This document shows, in pieces, positions 1 to 8,930 of a DNA stretch of 64,000 nt. A program made the translations under genes and the position numbers. The notes under the pieces are model-generated. The model was not told the DNA's origin. It worked only from the letters and a program-made list of their open reading frames with translations, and did not search any database. Each line of letters starts with the position of its first letter. Position 1 is the first letter of the stretch. Source of the DNA: Stagnimonas aquatica (GTDB taxonomy: Bacteria; Pseudomonadota; Gammaproteobacteria; Nevskiales; Nevskiaceae); NCBI RefSeq assembly GCF_003730135.1, contig NZ_RJVO01000001.1:372001-436000 (forward strand), in the 5' to 3' direction.

Positions 1-713
1 ACGCTGCGCGGGAACTGCCGGTCCTGCAACAGGAAGCGCAGCACACCAGGGCCGTTCACGCGCGCGCGCACGTGGCGACGGTACATCTGGTAGGCGGTGA
101 GCGACTTGAGCACGCTCATCCACTGGATGTTGTCGAACGGCGTCAGGCTGGCATCGGCCTGGAACAGGCGCGAGGAGCGCACATCCAGGATGCGGGTGGT
201 CATATCCGCCTGCTCCAGGTTGGTGCCCATGCGCAGAAACTGGAAGCCGACATCGCGGCTCATGTTCGAGGTGAGCACGCCGACGGTGGTCATGGCGCCA
301 TTGATCACGCCCTGCAGGAAATCCTGCCGGCGGGCGCGGGTGACACTGCGCTCGCCGCGCTCCTGCACGAACAGATACAGATCGTTCAGCCGCTCCCAGG
401 CCTCGCGCGGCAGGCAGTCGCGCGACACCCGGGCAATCTCGCGGGCGTAGTTGAGGCTGGAGAAGATCGAACCGGAATTGCGTTCGTCCATCAGCGTGAA
501 GCGCACCACATTGTCTTCGGTGGCCTGGCCGCCGGCGGCACGGAAGGCGGCATCGGCGCCGGTGATTTCCAGCAGTGGCGCCCAGCCGACGGTGACGTTG
601 CGCGGCAGGTCCAGCAGCAGATTGGCGTGGACGTTGATCAGGCGGGCGGTGTTTTCAGCACGCTGCACATAGCGGCCGAACCAGTAGAGGTTGTCAGCAA
701 CACGCGACAGCAT
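1..713 (-). CDS. alpha-E domain-containing protein (partial, 3' end outside window)
   Basis: The minus-strand frame is open from an ATG at 713 to the window edge, so about 237 N-terminal residues of a family usually near 310 residues long are present. It begins MLSRVADNLYWFGRYVQR, the typical start of alpha-E (DUF403) proteins, and continues with the helical segment RMGTNLEQADMTTRILDVR near residues 165-185. Its ATG lies 1 bp after the stop of the ATP-grasp gene, so the two are translationally coupled. Alpha-E proteins nearly always sit beside a circularly permuted ATP-grasp protein, and the pair is thought to take part in a peptide-ligation type of biosynthesis whose product is unknown. The family call is secure, the function is not. 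Confidence 0.9.
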   Translation of the reverse strand, partial: MLSRVADNLYWFGRYVQRAENTARLINVHANLLLDLPRNVTVGWAPLLEITGADAAFRAAGGQATEDNVVRFTLMDERNSGSIFSSLNYAREIARVSRDCLPREAWERLNDLYLFVQERGERSVTRARRQDFLQGVINGAMTTVGVLTSNMSRDVGFQFLRMGTNLEQADMTTRILDVRSSRLFQADASLTPFDNIQWMSVLKSLTAYQMYRRHVRARVNGPGVLRFLLQDRQFPRS

Positions 714-714
714 G

Positions 715-2247
715 TCAGTGCTCCCCCGCCCGGGCGGCATCGGCTTTTGCCGGCGCCGCGCTGCTCTGGGTCTGGGCCTGCGGCTCGTCCTTGTCGGCCT
801 CGACATCGACGATCCAGGTGTCCTTGGAGCCGCCGCCCTGGGAGCTGTTGACCACCAGCGAGCCCTTCACCATCGCCACCCGGGTGAGGCCGCCGGTAGT
901 GACGTAGGCATTGCCGTCGGGGCGCGAGAGGATGAACGGCCGCAGGTCGAGATGCCGAGGCTGCACGCCTTCGCTGGTGATGGTCGGCGCGGTGGACAGG
1001 GACAAGGTCGGCTGCGCCATGTAGTTGCGGGGATTCTTCAGGATCAGGTCGCGGAACTTGTCGAGCTCGGCCTTGCTGGCGCGCGGGCCGATCAGCATGC
1101 CGTAGCCACCGGATTCGTTGGCCGGCTTGACCACCAGCTTCTCCAGATTGGCGAGCACATAGCTGCGCTGCTTCTCGTCCATGCACAGATAGCTGGGCAC
1201 GTTGGGCAGGATCGCGTCCTCACCAAGGTAGTACTTGATCATCTGCGGCACGTAGGCATAGACGACCTTGTCGTCGGCCACGCCCGCACCCGGGGCATTG
1301 GCCAAGGCCACCTTGCCGCGCATCCAGGCCCGCATCAGGCCCGGCGCGCCGAGCATGGAGTCGGGGCGGAAGGCCTCGGGATCGAGGAACAGGTCGTCGA
1401 CCCGGCGGTAGATCACGTCCACCCGCTTCAGGCCATAGATGGTGCGCATGTGCACGCAGTCGTCGTCGCCGACCACCAGATCGCTGCCCTCGACCAGTTC
1501 CACGCCCATCTGCTGGGCGAGGTAGGCGTGCTCGAAATACGCGCTGTTGTAGATACCGGGCGTCAGCAGCACCACGGTCGGGCTGTCGAGCGGGCGCGGC
1601 GACAGGGCCGCCAGCATGTCGTAGAGCTGCGCCGGATAGTCGTCCACCGGGCGGATGGTGGTGGTCTCGAACAGCTCCGGCCAGACCCGCTTGGTCACCA
1701 GGCGGTTTTCCAGCATGTAGCTGACGCCGCTGGGGACTCGCAGGTTGTCCTCCAGCACGTAGAGCGTACCGTCGCCGTCACGGACCAGGTCGGTGCCGCA
1801 GATGTGCGCCCAGATACCCCCACGCGGCTTCACCCCCACGCATTGGGGCCGGAAGTTGACGCTCTCGGCCAGTACCTCGCCAGGGAACACGCCGTCCTTG
1901 ACGATCTTCTGGGCGCCGTAGACGTCCTGGATGAAGTGGTTGAGCGCGCGGGTGCGCTGCTTCAGGCCGGCCTCGGCGCGTTCCCACTCCTTCGAGGTGA
2001 TGACCCGGGGAATGATGTCGAACGGCCAGGCACGGTCTACATTCTTGCCTTCGGAATAGACCGTGAAGGTCACCCCCATCACCTTGATCGCCAGGTCGGC
2101 GGCCAGCTGGCGCTCGGCCAACTCCTTGGGGGAGAGGTTGACGAGGTAATCGATCAGCTTGCCGGCACCTTCCCGCGGTGCGCCGCTAGCGTCAATGAGC
2201 TCATCGTAATGTTCATGGTTGCGGTAATCGCGCCACTCAACGGCCAT
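715..2247 (-). CDS. Circularly permuted type 2 ATP-grasp protein
   Basis: A 510-residue protein of the DUF404/DUF407 ATP-grasp family, close to the normal family length. Visible signatures are LYVLEDNLRVPSGVSYMLE around residue 185 and KPANESGGYGMLIGP around residue 372, the glycine-rich nucleotide-binding loop of this permuted fold. The last 25 residues are a Gln/Ala-rich tail. The ATG at 2247 is in the right place for the family N-terminus (residues YRNHEHYDELID follow). The gene is divergent from minC and coupled to the alpha-E gene downstream. Members probably form an amide or peptide bond with ATP, but no substrate can be read from the sequence. Confidence 0.93.
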   Translation of the reverse strand: MAVEWRDYRNHEHYDELIDASGAPREGAGKLIDYLVNLSPKELAERQLAADLAIKVMGVTFTVYSEGKNVDRAWPFDIIPRVITSKEWERAEAGLKQRTRALNHFIQDVYGAQKIVKDGVFPGEVLAESVNFRPQCVGVKPRGGIWAHICGTDLVRDGDGTLYVLEDNLRVPSGVSYMLENRLVTKRVWPELFETTTIRPVDDYPAQLYDMLAALSPRPLDSPTVVLLTPGIYNSAYFEHAYLAQQMGVELVEGSDLVVGDDDCVHMRTIYGLKRVDVIYRRVDDLFLDPEAFRPDSMLGAPGLMRAWMRGKVALANAPGAGVADDKVVYAYVPQMIKYYLGEDAILPNVPSYLCMDEKQRSYVLANLEKLVVKPANESGGYGMLIGPRASKAELDKFRDLILKNPRNYMAQPTLSLSTAPTITSEGVQPRHLDLRPFILSRPDGNAYVTTGGLTRVAMVKGSLVVNSSQGGGSKDTWIVDVEADKDEPQAQTQSSAAPAKADAARAGEH

Positions 2248-2451
2248 ATATGCGGTCCGGGGGCCTTTTGTATGTCTGTGGGTTCAAAGCTAGCATGCCC
2301 ACTCGCAAAACGCAGGCCAGTTACCCGAAAGGCGAGTGCGGCGCTGATTGCCGGGACGCAGACAGCGCCTCGTCTGCGGAGACAGCGGCGTACGCTGATC
2401 CGGCGAGGCTGGCCGGCGATGCTAAACTGCCCGAAACCGTAATCACCGACG

Positions 2452-3135
2452 ATGGCCCGCACCGCCCCCGCACTGGAACTCAAAGGCCGACTGCTCTCCA
2501 CCACCCGCCTGCGGGTGCTGAAGGCCGACCTTGCTGCCATCGAAGCCCAGTTGTCCGAACTCGCCCGGCAAATGCCGCAGGCGGTCAAGGGCATGCCGGT
2601 GGTCATCGAGAGCGAGGAGCCGCTCGACCTAGACGCCTTGCTGACCAGCCTGCGTCGCCACGGCATCCAGCCCCTGGGCGTGAGCGACGGCCCGCTCAAT
2701 AGCGCCGCGCTCGCTCTTGGCCTGCCGGTGCTGCCGCGCGACAGCCGTGCCCCCCGCGCCGAACCGCCCCCCGCCGCAGCCAGCCCGGCGGCCGCCGTCA
2801 AGCGCAGTACCCGCATCGTCACCGAGCCGGTCCGTTCCGGCCAGCAGATCTACGCCGAAGACAGCGACCTGATCGTGCTGGCCGCCGTCAGCCCCGGCGC
2901 CGAAGTGATCGCCGATGGCTGCGTGCACGTCTACGGACCGCTGCGCGGCCGCGCCATCGCCGGCGCCCGTGGCGATCAGAGCGCGCGGGTGTTCGCCCGC
3001 CGCTTCGAGGCCGAGCTGGTGGCGGTGGCCGGTATCTATACAGTCGCCGAGCAGATCCAGGGCAGTCCGCGCGGCGAAGCCGCGCAGGCCCTGCTGCGCG
3101 ATGGCAAGCTGAGCATCGAAACCCTGGGCAGCTAA
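2452..3135 (+). CDS. minC: Septum site-determining protein MinC
   Basis: MinC inhibits FtsZ ring assembly away from mid-cell and is recruited to the membrane by MinD. The 227 residues show the expected two parts: an N-terminal domain (about 1-105, with LRRHGIQPLGVS near residue 68) and a C-terminal beta-helix domain (about 120-222) with the signature RSGQQIYAEDSDLIVLA and then GAEVIADGCVHVYGPLRGRA, which binds MinD. An Ala/Pro-rich linker of about 30 residues joins them. It is the first gene of minC-minD-minE, with 39 bp to minD. Confidence 0.97.
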   Translation: MARTAPALELKGRLLSTTRLRVLKADLAAIEAQLSELARQMPQAVKGMPVVIESEEPLDLDALLTSLRRHGIQPLGVSDGPLNSAALALGLPVLPRDSRAPRAEPPPAAASPAAAVKRSTRIVTEPVRSGQQIYAEDSDLIVLAAVSPGAEVIADGCVHVYGPLRGRAIAGARGDQSARVFARRFEAELVAVAGIYTVAEQIQGSPRGEAAQALLRDGKLSIETLGS

Positions 3136-3174
3136 CTAACAGCCCCCGAAACAGGACTCCTCTAGGAAATCACC

Positions 3175-3984
3175 GTGGCCAAGATCATCGTCACCACCTC
3201 CGGCAAGGGCGGCGTCGGCAAGACCACCACCAGCGCCAGCTTCTCCACCGGCCTCGCCCAGCGCGGCAAGAAGGTCGCGGTCATCGACTTCGACGTCGGC
3301 CTGCGCAACCTCGACCTGATCATGGGTTGCGAGCGGCGGGTGGTGTTCGATTTCGTCAACGTCATCCAGGGCGAGGCCAATCTCAAGCAGGCCCTGATCC
3401 GCGACAAGAACAACGACAACCTCTACATCCTCGCCGCCAGCCAGACCCGCGACAAGGACGCGCTGTCGCTGGAAGGCGTGGAGAAAGTGCTCAACGACCT
3501 CGCCGACGAGGGCTTCGACTACATCGTCTGCGACTCCCCGGCGGGCATCGAGCGCGGCGCCCACCACGCCATGTACTTCGCCGACGAGGCGCTGGTGGTC
3601 ACCAATCCCGAAGTCAGCTCGGTGCGCGACTCCGACCGCGTCATCGGCCTGCTGTCGAGCAAGACCCGCCGCGCCGAGCGCGGCGAGAAGGTTCGCGAAC
3701 ATCTGGTGCTGACCCGCTACAACCCGGCGCGCGTCGAGAAGGGCGAGATGCTGTCGGTGAAAGACGTGCAGGACATCCTCGCCATCCCGCTGCTGGGCGT
3801 GATCCCGGAGAGCCCCTCGGTGCTGACCAGCTCCAACGCCGGCGCGCCGGTGATCGCCGACCCGCTGAGCGACGCCGGCCAGGCCTATCAGGACCTGGTG
3901 GCGCGTTTCCTCGGCGAGGAGCGACCGATGCGTTTCATGACCGTCGAGAAGAAGGGACTGTTCAACAAGCTCTTCGGCGGCTGA
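3175..3984 (+). CDS. minD: Septum site-determining protein MinD (ATPase)
   Basis: MinD is the membrane-binding ATPase that carries MinC and oscillates with MinE. The deviant Walker A motif GKGGVGKTT is at residues 10-18, DFDVGLRNLDLIMG follows near residue 38 and CDSPAGIERG near residue 118. The C-terminus KKGLFNKLFGG is the amphipathic membrane-targeting helix. Length is 269 residues, as usual. The start is a GTG at 3175, preceded by AGGAAA. minE begins 4 bp after the stop. Confidence 0.98.
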   Translation: MAKIIVTTSGKGGVGKTTTSASFSTGLAQRGKKVAVIDFDVGLRNLDLIMGCERRVVFDFVNVIQGEANLKQALIRDKNNDNLYILAASQTRDKDALSLEGVEKVLNDLADEGFDYIVCDSPAGIERGAHHAMYFADEALVVTNPEVSSVRDSDRVIGLLSSKTRRAERGEKVREHLVLTRYNPARVEKGEMLSVKDVQDILAIPLLGVIPESPSVLTSSNAGAPVIADPLSDAGQAYQDLVARFLGEERPMRFMTVEKKGLFNKLFGG

Positions 3985-3988
3985 GGAC

Positions 3989-4270
3989 ATGGCCATGGAC
4001 TTGATGAGTTTCTTCCGCGCCAAGAAGCCGGCCACTGCCCAGCTGGCCCGCGACCGGCTGATGGTGGCGGTCGCCTGGCAGCGCGACAACGACGGCCGCC
4101 GCAACGCCGGCCCCAGCTATCTGCCGCAACTGCGCGAGGAACTGCTGGCGGTGGTGCGCAAGTACGTGCAGGTCGCTGACGGCGCGGTGCAGGTCAACGT
4201 GCAGCGCGAGGACGGCCTGGAAGTGCTGGAGATGAACATCGCGCTGCCGGACGCCAAGACCGGCAGCTGA
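3989..4270 (+). CDS. minE: Cell division topological specificity factor MinE
   Basis: MinE stimulates MinD ATPase and gives the Min system its positional information. The 93-residue protein has the short amphipathic N-terminus (MDLMSFFRAKKPATAQLARD) that contacts membrane and MinD, then the dimerisation domain. It is the last gene of the min operon, and a strong hairpin terminator follows 20 bp after the stop. ATGs at 3989 and 3995 are both possible starts; the first is used here. Confidence 0.96.
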   Translation: MAMDLMSFFRAKKPATAQLARDRLMVAVAWQRDNDGRRNAGPSYLPQLREELLAVVRKYVQVADGAVQVNVQREDGLEVLEMNIALPDAKTGS

Positions 4271-4289
4271 GCGCCACGCGCCAGCAATG

Positions 4290-4317
4290 AAAAAGCCCTC
4301 GCATGCGAGGGCTTTTT
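4290..4317. terminator. Bidirectional rho-independent terminator between minE and fadD
   Basis: The perfect palindrome AGCCCTCGCA/TGCGAGGGCT (4294-4313) is flanked by four or more A on the left and five T on the right, so it can end both minCDE (plus strand) and fadD (minus strand), which converge here. Confidence 0.9.
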
Positions 4318-4345
4318 GCTTTCCGGCTGCGGGCGGAGGCCGCGC

Positions 4346-6031
4346 CTACTTGCCGCGCAGCTCCTTGCGCAGAATCTTGCCGACATTGCTCTTCGGCAGC
4401 GCCTCGATGAACTCGAAGAGCTTGGGCACCTTGTAGCCGGTGAGCAGCTCCTTGCAGTGCTCGCGCAGCGCCTCGACGGTCAGCGCGGCGTCCTTCTTGA
4501 CCACGAAGACCTTCACCGCCTCGCCGGTCTTGGCATCGGGAATGCCGATGCAGGCGCATTCCAGCACGCCGGGATGGCGGGCAACGACATCCTCGATCTC
4601 GTTCGGGTAGACGTTGAAGCCGCTGACCAGGATCATGTCCTTCTTGCGGTCGACGATCTTGAAGTAGCCGCTCTCGCTCATCACCGCGACGTCGCCGGTC
4701 TTCAGATAGCCGTCCGGGGTGAACACCTTGGCGTTCTCCTCCGGCTTGTTCCAGTAGCCGCGCATCACCTGCGGCCCCTTCACGCACAGCTCGCCCGGCA
4801 CGCCGACCGGCACCGGCTGGTGATCGTCGTCACGCAGGCTGACGTCGGTGGACGGCAGCGGCAGGCCGATGGTGCCGTTCCAGTCGGGCTGGTGCAGCGG
4901 ACCGAAGCAGACGCCCGGCGAGGTTTCCGAAAGTCCGTAGCCCTCGGTGAGGCCGCGACCGGTCACCTCGCGCCACTTGCCGGCCACCGCCTGCTGCACG
5001 GCAGCGCCGCCACCGACGGTGAACTTCAGCGCGGAGAAGTCGATCTCCGCGAAGCCGGGGGTGTTGAGCAAGCCGTTGAACAAGGTATTGACGCCGGTGA
5101 AGGCGGTGAACCGGTGCTTGGACAGCTCCTTGACGAACCCGGGCATGTCGCGCGGATTGGTGATCAGCACGTTCTTGCCGCCGACACTGAGGAACAGCAG
5201 GCAGTTCACCGTCAACGCGAACACGTGGTACAGCGGCAGTGCGGTGACCACCAGATCCTCGCCCTCGACCAGATGGCCGCCCATCCAGGCGCGCATCTGC
5301 ATGAGGTTGGCGATGATGTTGCCGTGGCTCAGCGTCGCGCCCTTGGACAGGCCGGTCGTGCCACCGGTGTACTGCAGGAAGGCGACGTCCTCGTGGCCCA
5401 GGGCCATCCGGTGCATGGGCTGCGCCTTGCCGCGCGCCAGGGCGGTGCGGAACGGCACTGCGCCAGGGATGCTCCAGGCCGGCACCATCTTCTTCACCCG
5501 CTTCACCACGAAGTTGGTGATCAGGCTCTTCGGGAAGCTGGCCATGTCGCCGACCTGGGTGGTGATCACCACCTCGACCGGGGTACGGCCGAGCACTTCC
5601 TGCAGGGTGGTGCAGAAGTTCTCGACGATGACGATGCCGCGCGCGCCGGCATCCTTGAGCTGGTGCTCGAGTTCACGCGGGGTGTAGAGCGGGTTGACGT
5701 TCACCACCACCATGCCGGCGCGCAGGATGCCGAAAATCGCCACCGGGTACTGCAACAGGTTGGGCATCATCACCGCCACGCGGTCGCCCTTGTGGAAGCC
5801 CAGCACGTTCTGCAGGTAGCTGGCGAAGTCCTGCGACAGACGGTCGACGTCGTCGTAGCTGAGCCGATCGCCCATGCACTCGTAGGCGGTCAGGTCGCGG
5901 AACTTCTCACAGCTCCGGTCCACCAGTTCCGCCACCGAACTGAACGTCGAAGGATCGATCTCCGCCGGCACGTCGCTGCCGTACTCGTTCAGCCAGACCT
6001 TTTCCGCCTCGGCGGCTCCTCGCTTTGCCAT
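4346..6031 (-). CDS. fadD: Long-chain fatty acid-CoA ligase
   Basis: Activates fatty acids to acyl-CoA through an acyl-adenylate, the first step of beta-oxidation. The 561-residue length equals that of Escherichia coli FadD. The AMP-binding signature YTGGTTGLSKGATLSHGN is near residue 212, GYGLSETSPG near residue 365, and the late motif LKTGDVAVMSESGYFKIVDR near residue 445, with GFNVYPNEIEDV and a C-terminal SNVGKILRKELR carrying the catalytic Lys. A single gene that converges on minE. Specificity for long chains is inferred from overall resemblance. Confidence 0.93.
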   Translation of the reverse strand: MAKRGAAEAEKVWLNEYGSDVPAEIDPSTFSSVAELVDRSCEKFRDLTAYECMGDRLSYDDVDRLSQDFASYLQNVLGFHKGDRVAVMMPNLLQYPVAIFGILRAGMVVVNVNPLYTPRELEHQLKDAGARGIVIVENFCTTLQEVLGRTPVEVVITTQVGDMASFPKSLITNFVVKRVKKMVPAWSIPGAVPFRTALARGKAQPMHRMALGHEDVAFLQYTGGTTGLSKGATLSHGNIIANLMQMRAWMGGHLVEGEDLVVTALPLYHVFALTVNCLLFLSVGGKNVLITNPRDMPGFVKELSKHRFTAFTGVNTLFNGLLNTPGFAEIDFSALKFTVGGGAAVQQAVAGKWREVTGRGLTEGYGLSETSPGVCFGPLHQPDWNGTIGLPLPSTDVSLRDDDHQPVPVGVPGELCVKGPQVMRGYWNKPEENAKVFTPDGYLKTGDVAVMSESGYFKIVDRKKDMILVSGFNVYPNEIEDVVARHPGVLECACIGIPDAKTGEAVKVFVVKKDAALTVEALREHCKELLTGYKVPKLFEFIEALPKSNVGKILRKELRGK

Positions 6032-6147
6032 GTCGCTCCCCGTTCTACGGGCCTTGCTAGAGAAACTCTTCAGCCGGGCGTATCCCCAGGCTTGCGCGGG
6101 ATGAATCAGCCCCGCCTTGGATGGCCGGCATTATTAGGAAAATCGCC

Positions 6148-7455
6148 TTACCGCGCCAGCGAGCCCGAAGACGGCTCCGAGACCCAGTCGCGCAGGCTCT
6201 GCGCCCCGACCTCGGCAACTGCGGACTCGGCTTGCCGCAACCACTCGGCGGCGGCGCGCAGCCCTTCACCGGTGCCGGGCGCGGAACCGCGCAGCAGGCT
6301 CCAGAGACTGTGCAGGCTGATGCTGCTGGGGTCTCGGGCCAGCACCCAGCGATCCCCGGTCTGCGCCAGCACGCCGGCCACCACCAGGGGCTCGGCCAGC
6401 AGTGGCAGGGTCTGCTCGGAAACCCCGAGCAGGCGCGACAGCCGTTCCGGCGCCAGCGGCGCTTCGCCGGCCACGAAGGCCCGGGCCACCGCCGAGACCA
6501 GAGCCAGGGAAGCCTGTTCGCGCGCGCGCGAACCCTGCGGCGCGCTGTCGGCGAACGGCCCGAAGCGGTGCGGGCATTGCGTGAAGTAGGCCACCTGACA
6601 GCCGCACAGCAGGATCAGCCAGCCCAGGTACAGCCAGATCAGCACGAAGATGACGATGGCAAAACCGGAATAGATGGCGTTGTAGTTGGTCGCGCCGGCG
6701 ACGAAGGCGGCAAAGGCGTAGCTGGCGCTCTGCCACATCAAGCCGGCGAACAGCCCCCCGGCGAAGGCCGGCCGCATCCCCACCCGGGTGTTGGGGATGA
6801 AGGCATAGAGGAAGGTGAACATGCCCACCATCAGCGCATAAGGCAGCAAGGCCGACACCAGGTACAGCAGAAAGCCGAAGCCGGGAATCTGCGCCAGCCA
6901 GGAGATGGCCTGGTTGTTGAGCAGGCTGGCGGTCACTCCCAGCGCGGCGAACACCACCACCGGGCCCACCATCAGCACCGCCAGGTACTCGCCGAAGCGC
7001 TGCGACAGTCCACGCACCCGCTCGACGTGCCAGATGTGGTTGAAGGCCTCCTCCACCTTCTGGATCAGCGACATCGCCGAGTACACCAGCAGCGCCACGC
7101 CCAGCGAGCCGAGCACGCCGACCTTGATGTTCTCGACGAAGCGGATGAGGTTGTCGGCGACTTCTTTCGCCTGCTCGGGCCCCAGGCCCTTGAGCGATTC
7201 CAGCAGGAAAGGCTCCAGACTGTTGTGCACGCCCAGTGCTTTCAGCAGCGAGAAACCCAGCGCCAGCAGCGGCGTCAGTGACAGCAGGGTGGTGTAGACC
7301 AGGCTCATCGCCCGCAGCGACAGCTGTCCCCGCCAGAGCACTTCGAACAGGGCGTCGGCGCCGCGCGCCAGGGCCAAGCCGCGCTGCTCCAGCCGGCTAC
7401 GGGGTTCGGCTTGCCATAGCCGGAGACGCAGAGTTTGCAATTGGTCGCGAATCAT
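6148..7455 (-). CDS. YihY family inner membrane protein (UPF0761)
   Basis: About 435 residues. After an N-terminal cytoplasmic stretch it shows the YihY/BrkB signature (SLVYTTLLSLTPLLALGFSL near residue 52; SLIQKVEEAFNHIWHVERVR near residue 128) and six hydrophobic segments, with YNAIYSGFAIVIFVLIWLYL near residue 270. A C-terminal domain of about 120 residues resembles the winged-helix tail found in the longer members. The ATG at 7455 is preceded by AGGA at good spacing, and an in-frame TTG directly before it is less likely. Despite old RNase BN naming, members are membrane proteins of unclear role. Confidence 0.88.
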   Translation of the reverse strand: MIRDQLQTLRLRLWQAEPRSRLEQRGLALARGADALFEVLWRGQLSLRAMSLVYTTLLSLTPLLALGFSLLKALGVHNSLEPFLLESLKGLGPEQAKEVADNLIRFVENIKVGVLGSLGVALLVYSAMSLIQKVEEAFNHIWHVERVRGLSQRFGEYLAVLMVGPVVVFAALGVTASLLNNQAISWLAQIPGFGFLLYLVSALLPYALMVGMFTFLYAFIPNTRVGMRPAFAGGLFAGLMWQSASYAFAAFVAGATNYNAIYSGFAIVIFVLIWLYLGWLILLCGCQVAYFTQCPHRFGPFADSAPQGSRAREQASLALVSAVARAFVAGEAPLAPERLSRLLGVSEQTLPLLAEPLVVAGVLAQTGDRWVLARDPSSISLHSLWSLLRGSAPGTGEGLRAAAEWLRQAESAVAEVGAQSLRDWVSEPSSGSLAR

Positions 7456-7564
7456 CAATGCATCCTAGCCGAAGCGCAGGATGCACTTAAGTGCCTGATC
7501 CTTCGACTGAACTGGCCACGACCAACGGTGCTTGACAGGGTCCGGGGCCGAAAATATGATGCGC

Positions 7565-7585
7565 TGCAACAAATGCTGCATTGCA
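7565..7585. promoter_or_regulatory. TGCA-rich inverted repeat upstream of the phasin gene (candidate operator)
   Basis: TGCAA and TTGCA arms enclose ATGCTGCAT about 50 bp upstream of the phasin ATG. TGC/GCA-rich palindromes are known targets of PhaR-type repressors that control phasins in other proteobacteria. No PhaR gene is in the window, so the assignment is inference. Confidence 0.4.
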
Positions 7586-7636
7586 ACACGGCAGCCGTCG
7601 CTTTCCCTCACCACACCATTTGCTTGGAGTTAACTC

Positions 7637-8119
7637 ATGGACGTCCAGTCACTGATCACCGAAGTCACCGGCCGCGCCGAGAAGATCGCCGCGCAGGGCC
7701 AGGAAGTTGCCACCATCGGCTTCGATACCCTGAAGACCGCCAACGGCATCGTCGTCGAGACCGTGCAGACCCTGGCCAAGACCAATGGCGACGCTGCCGT
7801 TGCCCTGTTCGGCGAAGCCAAGACCAGCTTCGAGAAGGCCAGCAAGGCCGGCGTGCAGGCGGTGATCGCCGACCCGGTTGCCTACCTGCCCGCCACCACC
7901 CCGGCGGTGGAAGCCTTCAACACCTCGCTCAAGACCCTGGGCGCCACCCGCGTCGAGCTGGTCAAGACCTTCGAAGGCGGCTATAGCAGCATCAAGGCCA
8001 GCATCAATGGCCAGCCGACGGTGAAGAAGGTGGCCAAGGCCGCCGCCAAGAAGACCGAGGCCGTCGCCAAGACCACCGTCAAGACGGTCAAGGCCGCCGC
8101 CAAGAAGGCGAAGGCCTAA
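7637..8119 (+). CDS. Phasin family protein with Lys/Ala-rich tail
   Basis: A 160-residue protein. Residues 1-115 are an Ala-rich amphipathic helical domain (DTLKTANGIVVETVQTLAKT; AFNTSLKTLGATRVELVKT) typical of phasins, which coat polyhydroxyalkanoate granules. Residues 128-160 are a run of KKVAKAAAKK-like repeats resembling the histone-H1-like tails of PhaF/AlgP, which bind DNA. GGAG lies at suitable spacing before the ATG. The next gene follows after a strong terminator, so this is a monocistronic unit. The granule-to-nucleoid tether role is inferred from PhaF. Confidence 0.82.
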   Translation: MDVQSLITEVTGRAEKIAAQGQEVATIGFDTLKTANGIVVETVQTLAKTNGDAAVALFGEAKTSFEKASKAGVQAVIADPVAYLPATTPAVEAFNTSLKTLGATRVELVKTFEGGYSSIKASINGQPTVKKVAKAAAKKTEAVAKTTVKTVKAAAKKAKA

Positions 8120-8181
8120 GCAGGAAAGCCATCTCACCGGAGGCTTTCCCTCCCTTGGCTTCCGATGAGATACGCTCCGCA

Positions 8182-8212
8182 GGGCCGGTCCACACCGGCC
8201 CTGTTTTGTTTT
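8182..8212 (+). terminator. Rho-independent terminator after the phasin gene
   Basis: Stem GGGCCGGT (8182-8189) and ACCGGCCC (8194-8201) with loop CCAC, followed by TGTTTTGTTTT. A second hairpin just before it (GGAAAGCC at 8123-8130 with GGCTTTCC at 8142-8149) lacks a T-run. Confidence 0.88.
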
Positions 8213-8286
8213 CAGCCGCCCAAGAAACTCCGGCCAGTCCCACCCGGATCCCGCAGGGAACCCGGCTATTGCAGGAGTCGGATCGC

Positions 8287-8538
8287 ATGAACCCGAAGAC
8301 CGCCTTTACCACCGCCCGCCAAGGCCTGAGCCTGCTGGCGGAACACGAAACCAATGCCCTGGGTGACCACCTGCAGGCGCTCAACCGCCGTCTGGCCGTC
8401 GCCCGCAAGGCGCGCTCGCTGGGCGAGCTTTTGCGCGATCAGCTGGATCTGCTACCCGACACCCGGGCGCGCCTGCGCCGCGATCACCACCGGCGTGGCC
8501 AGTTGCTGGCCGGGCTGCGCCAGGAACTGCGCCGCTGA
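8287..8538 (+). CDS. Small basic helical protein, unknown function
   Basis: An 83-residue reading frame starting at the ATG at 8287, preceded by GGAG about 10 bp upstream. It is rich in Arg, Leu and Ala and looks all-helical (LLAEHETNALGDHLQALNRR; RARLRRDHHRRGQLLAGLRQ). No family is recognised. It lies between the phasin and a gene for a DUF6489-like protein, so a role in granule biology is possible but unsupported. A longer in-frame start upstream would run into the phasin terminator and is rejected. Confidence 0.6.
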   Translation: MNPKTAFTTARQGLSLLAEHETNALGDHLQALNRRLAVARKARSLGELLRDQLDLLPDTRARLRRDHHRRGQLLAGLRQELRR

Positions 8539-8562
8539 CCGGTTTTGCGGCCTAGCCGCGAC

Positions 8563-8910
8563 TCAGGCCGAGGACTTGGACGCGCGCCGACGCGGCTTGG
8601 CCTTGGGTTTGACCGCCGACGCCACCTTGGCGCGCGGCTTGCGGCTGGGAACCGGGGCCGGGAACTCCGGCTCGCTCACCCGCACTTTCACGCTCGACAG
8701 CAGACGCTGCACCGCCGCCGACCCGGTGTCCTTGAGCGTGCCCAGGTTGTCACGCACGAAATCGGCCGCCGGACTCAGGTTCTCGCTGGCCTGCCCCATC
8801 TTGTCGCGCAGGAAGGCGACGATGTCCTCCTGCAGACCGGCCACGTCCGGCAGGCCCAGGAAGCGGCGCAGCTCTTCCGGCTTGACGTCAATCTCGACCT
8901 TGATCTGCAT
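8563..8910 (-). CDS. DUF6489-like protein with basic Pro/Lys/Ala tail
   Basis: A 115-residue protein starting MQIKVEIDVKPEELRRFLGL and continuing PDVAGLQEDIV, which matches the small DUF6489-type family (metal- or phasin-associated proteins of unknown role). The last 35 residues (from about residue 80) are a basic, low-complexity tail with KPRAK and KPKAKPRRR. It converges on the small gene at 8287-8538 with 24 bp between the stops. The family call comes from the N-terminal pattern only. Confidence 0.7.
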   Translation of the reverse strand: MQIKVEIDVKPEELRRFLGLPDVAGLQEDIVAFLRDKMGQASENLSPAADFVRDNLGTLKDTGSAAVQRLLSSVKVRVSEPEFPAPVPSRKPRAKVASAVKPKAKPRRRASKSSA

Positions 8911-8930
8911 GGGCAGCTCCTAGAAGTAAA

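Noticed and set aside
4316-6589. 757-residue plus-strand frame
   Set aside because: Antisense to fadD and running on past its start; composition is that of a shadow frame.
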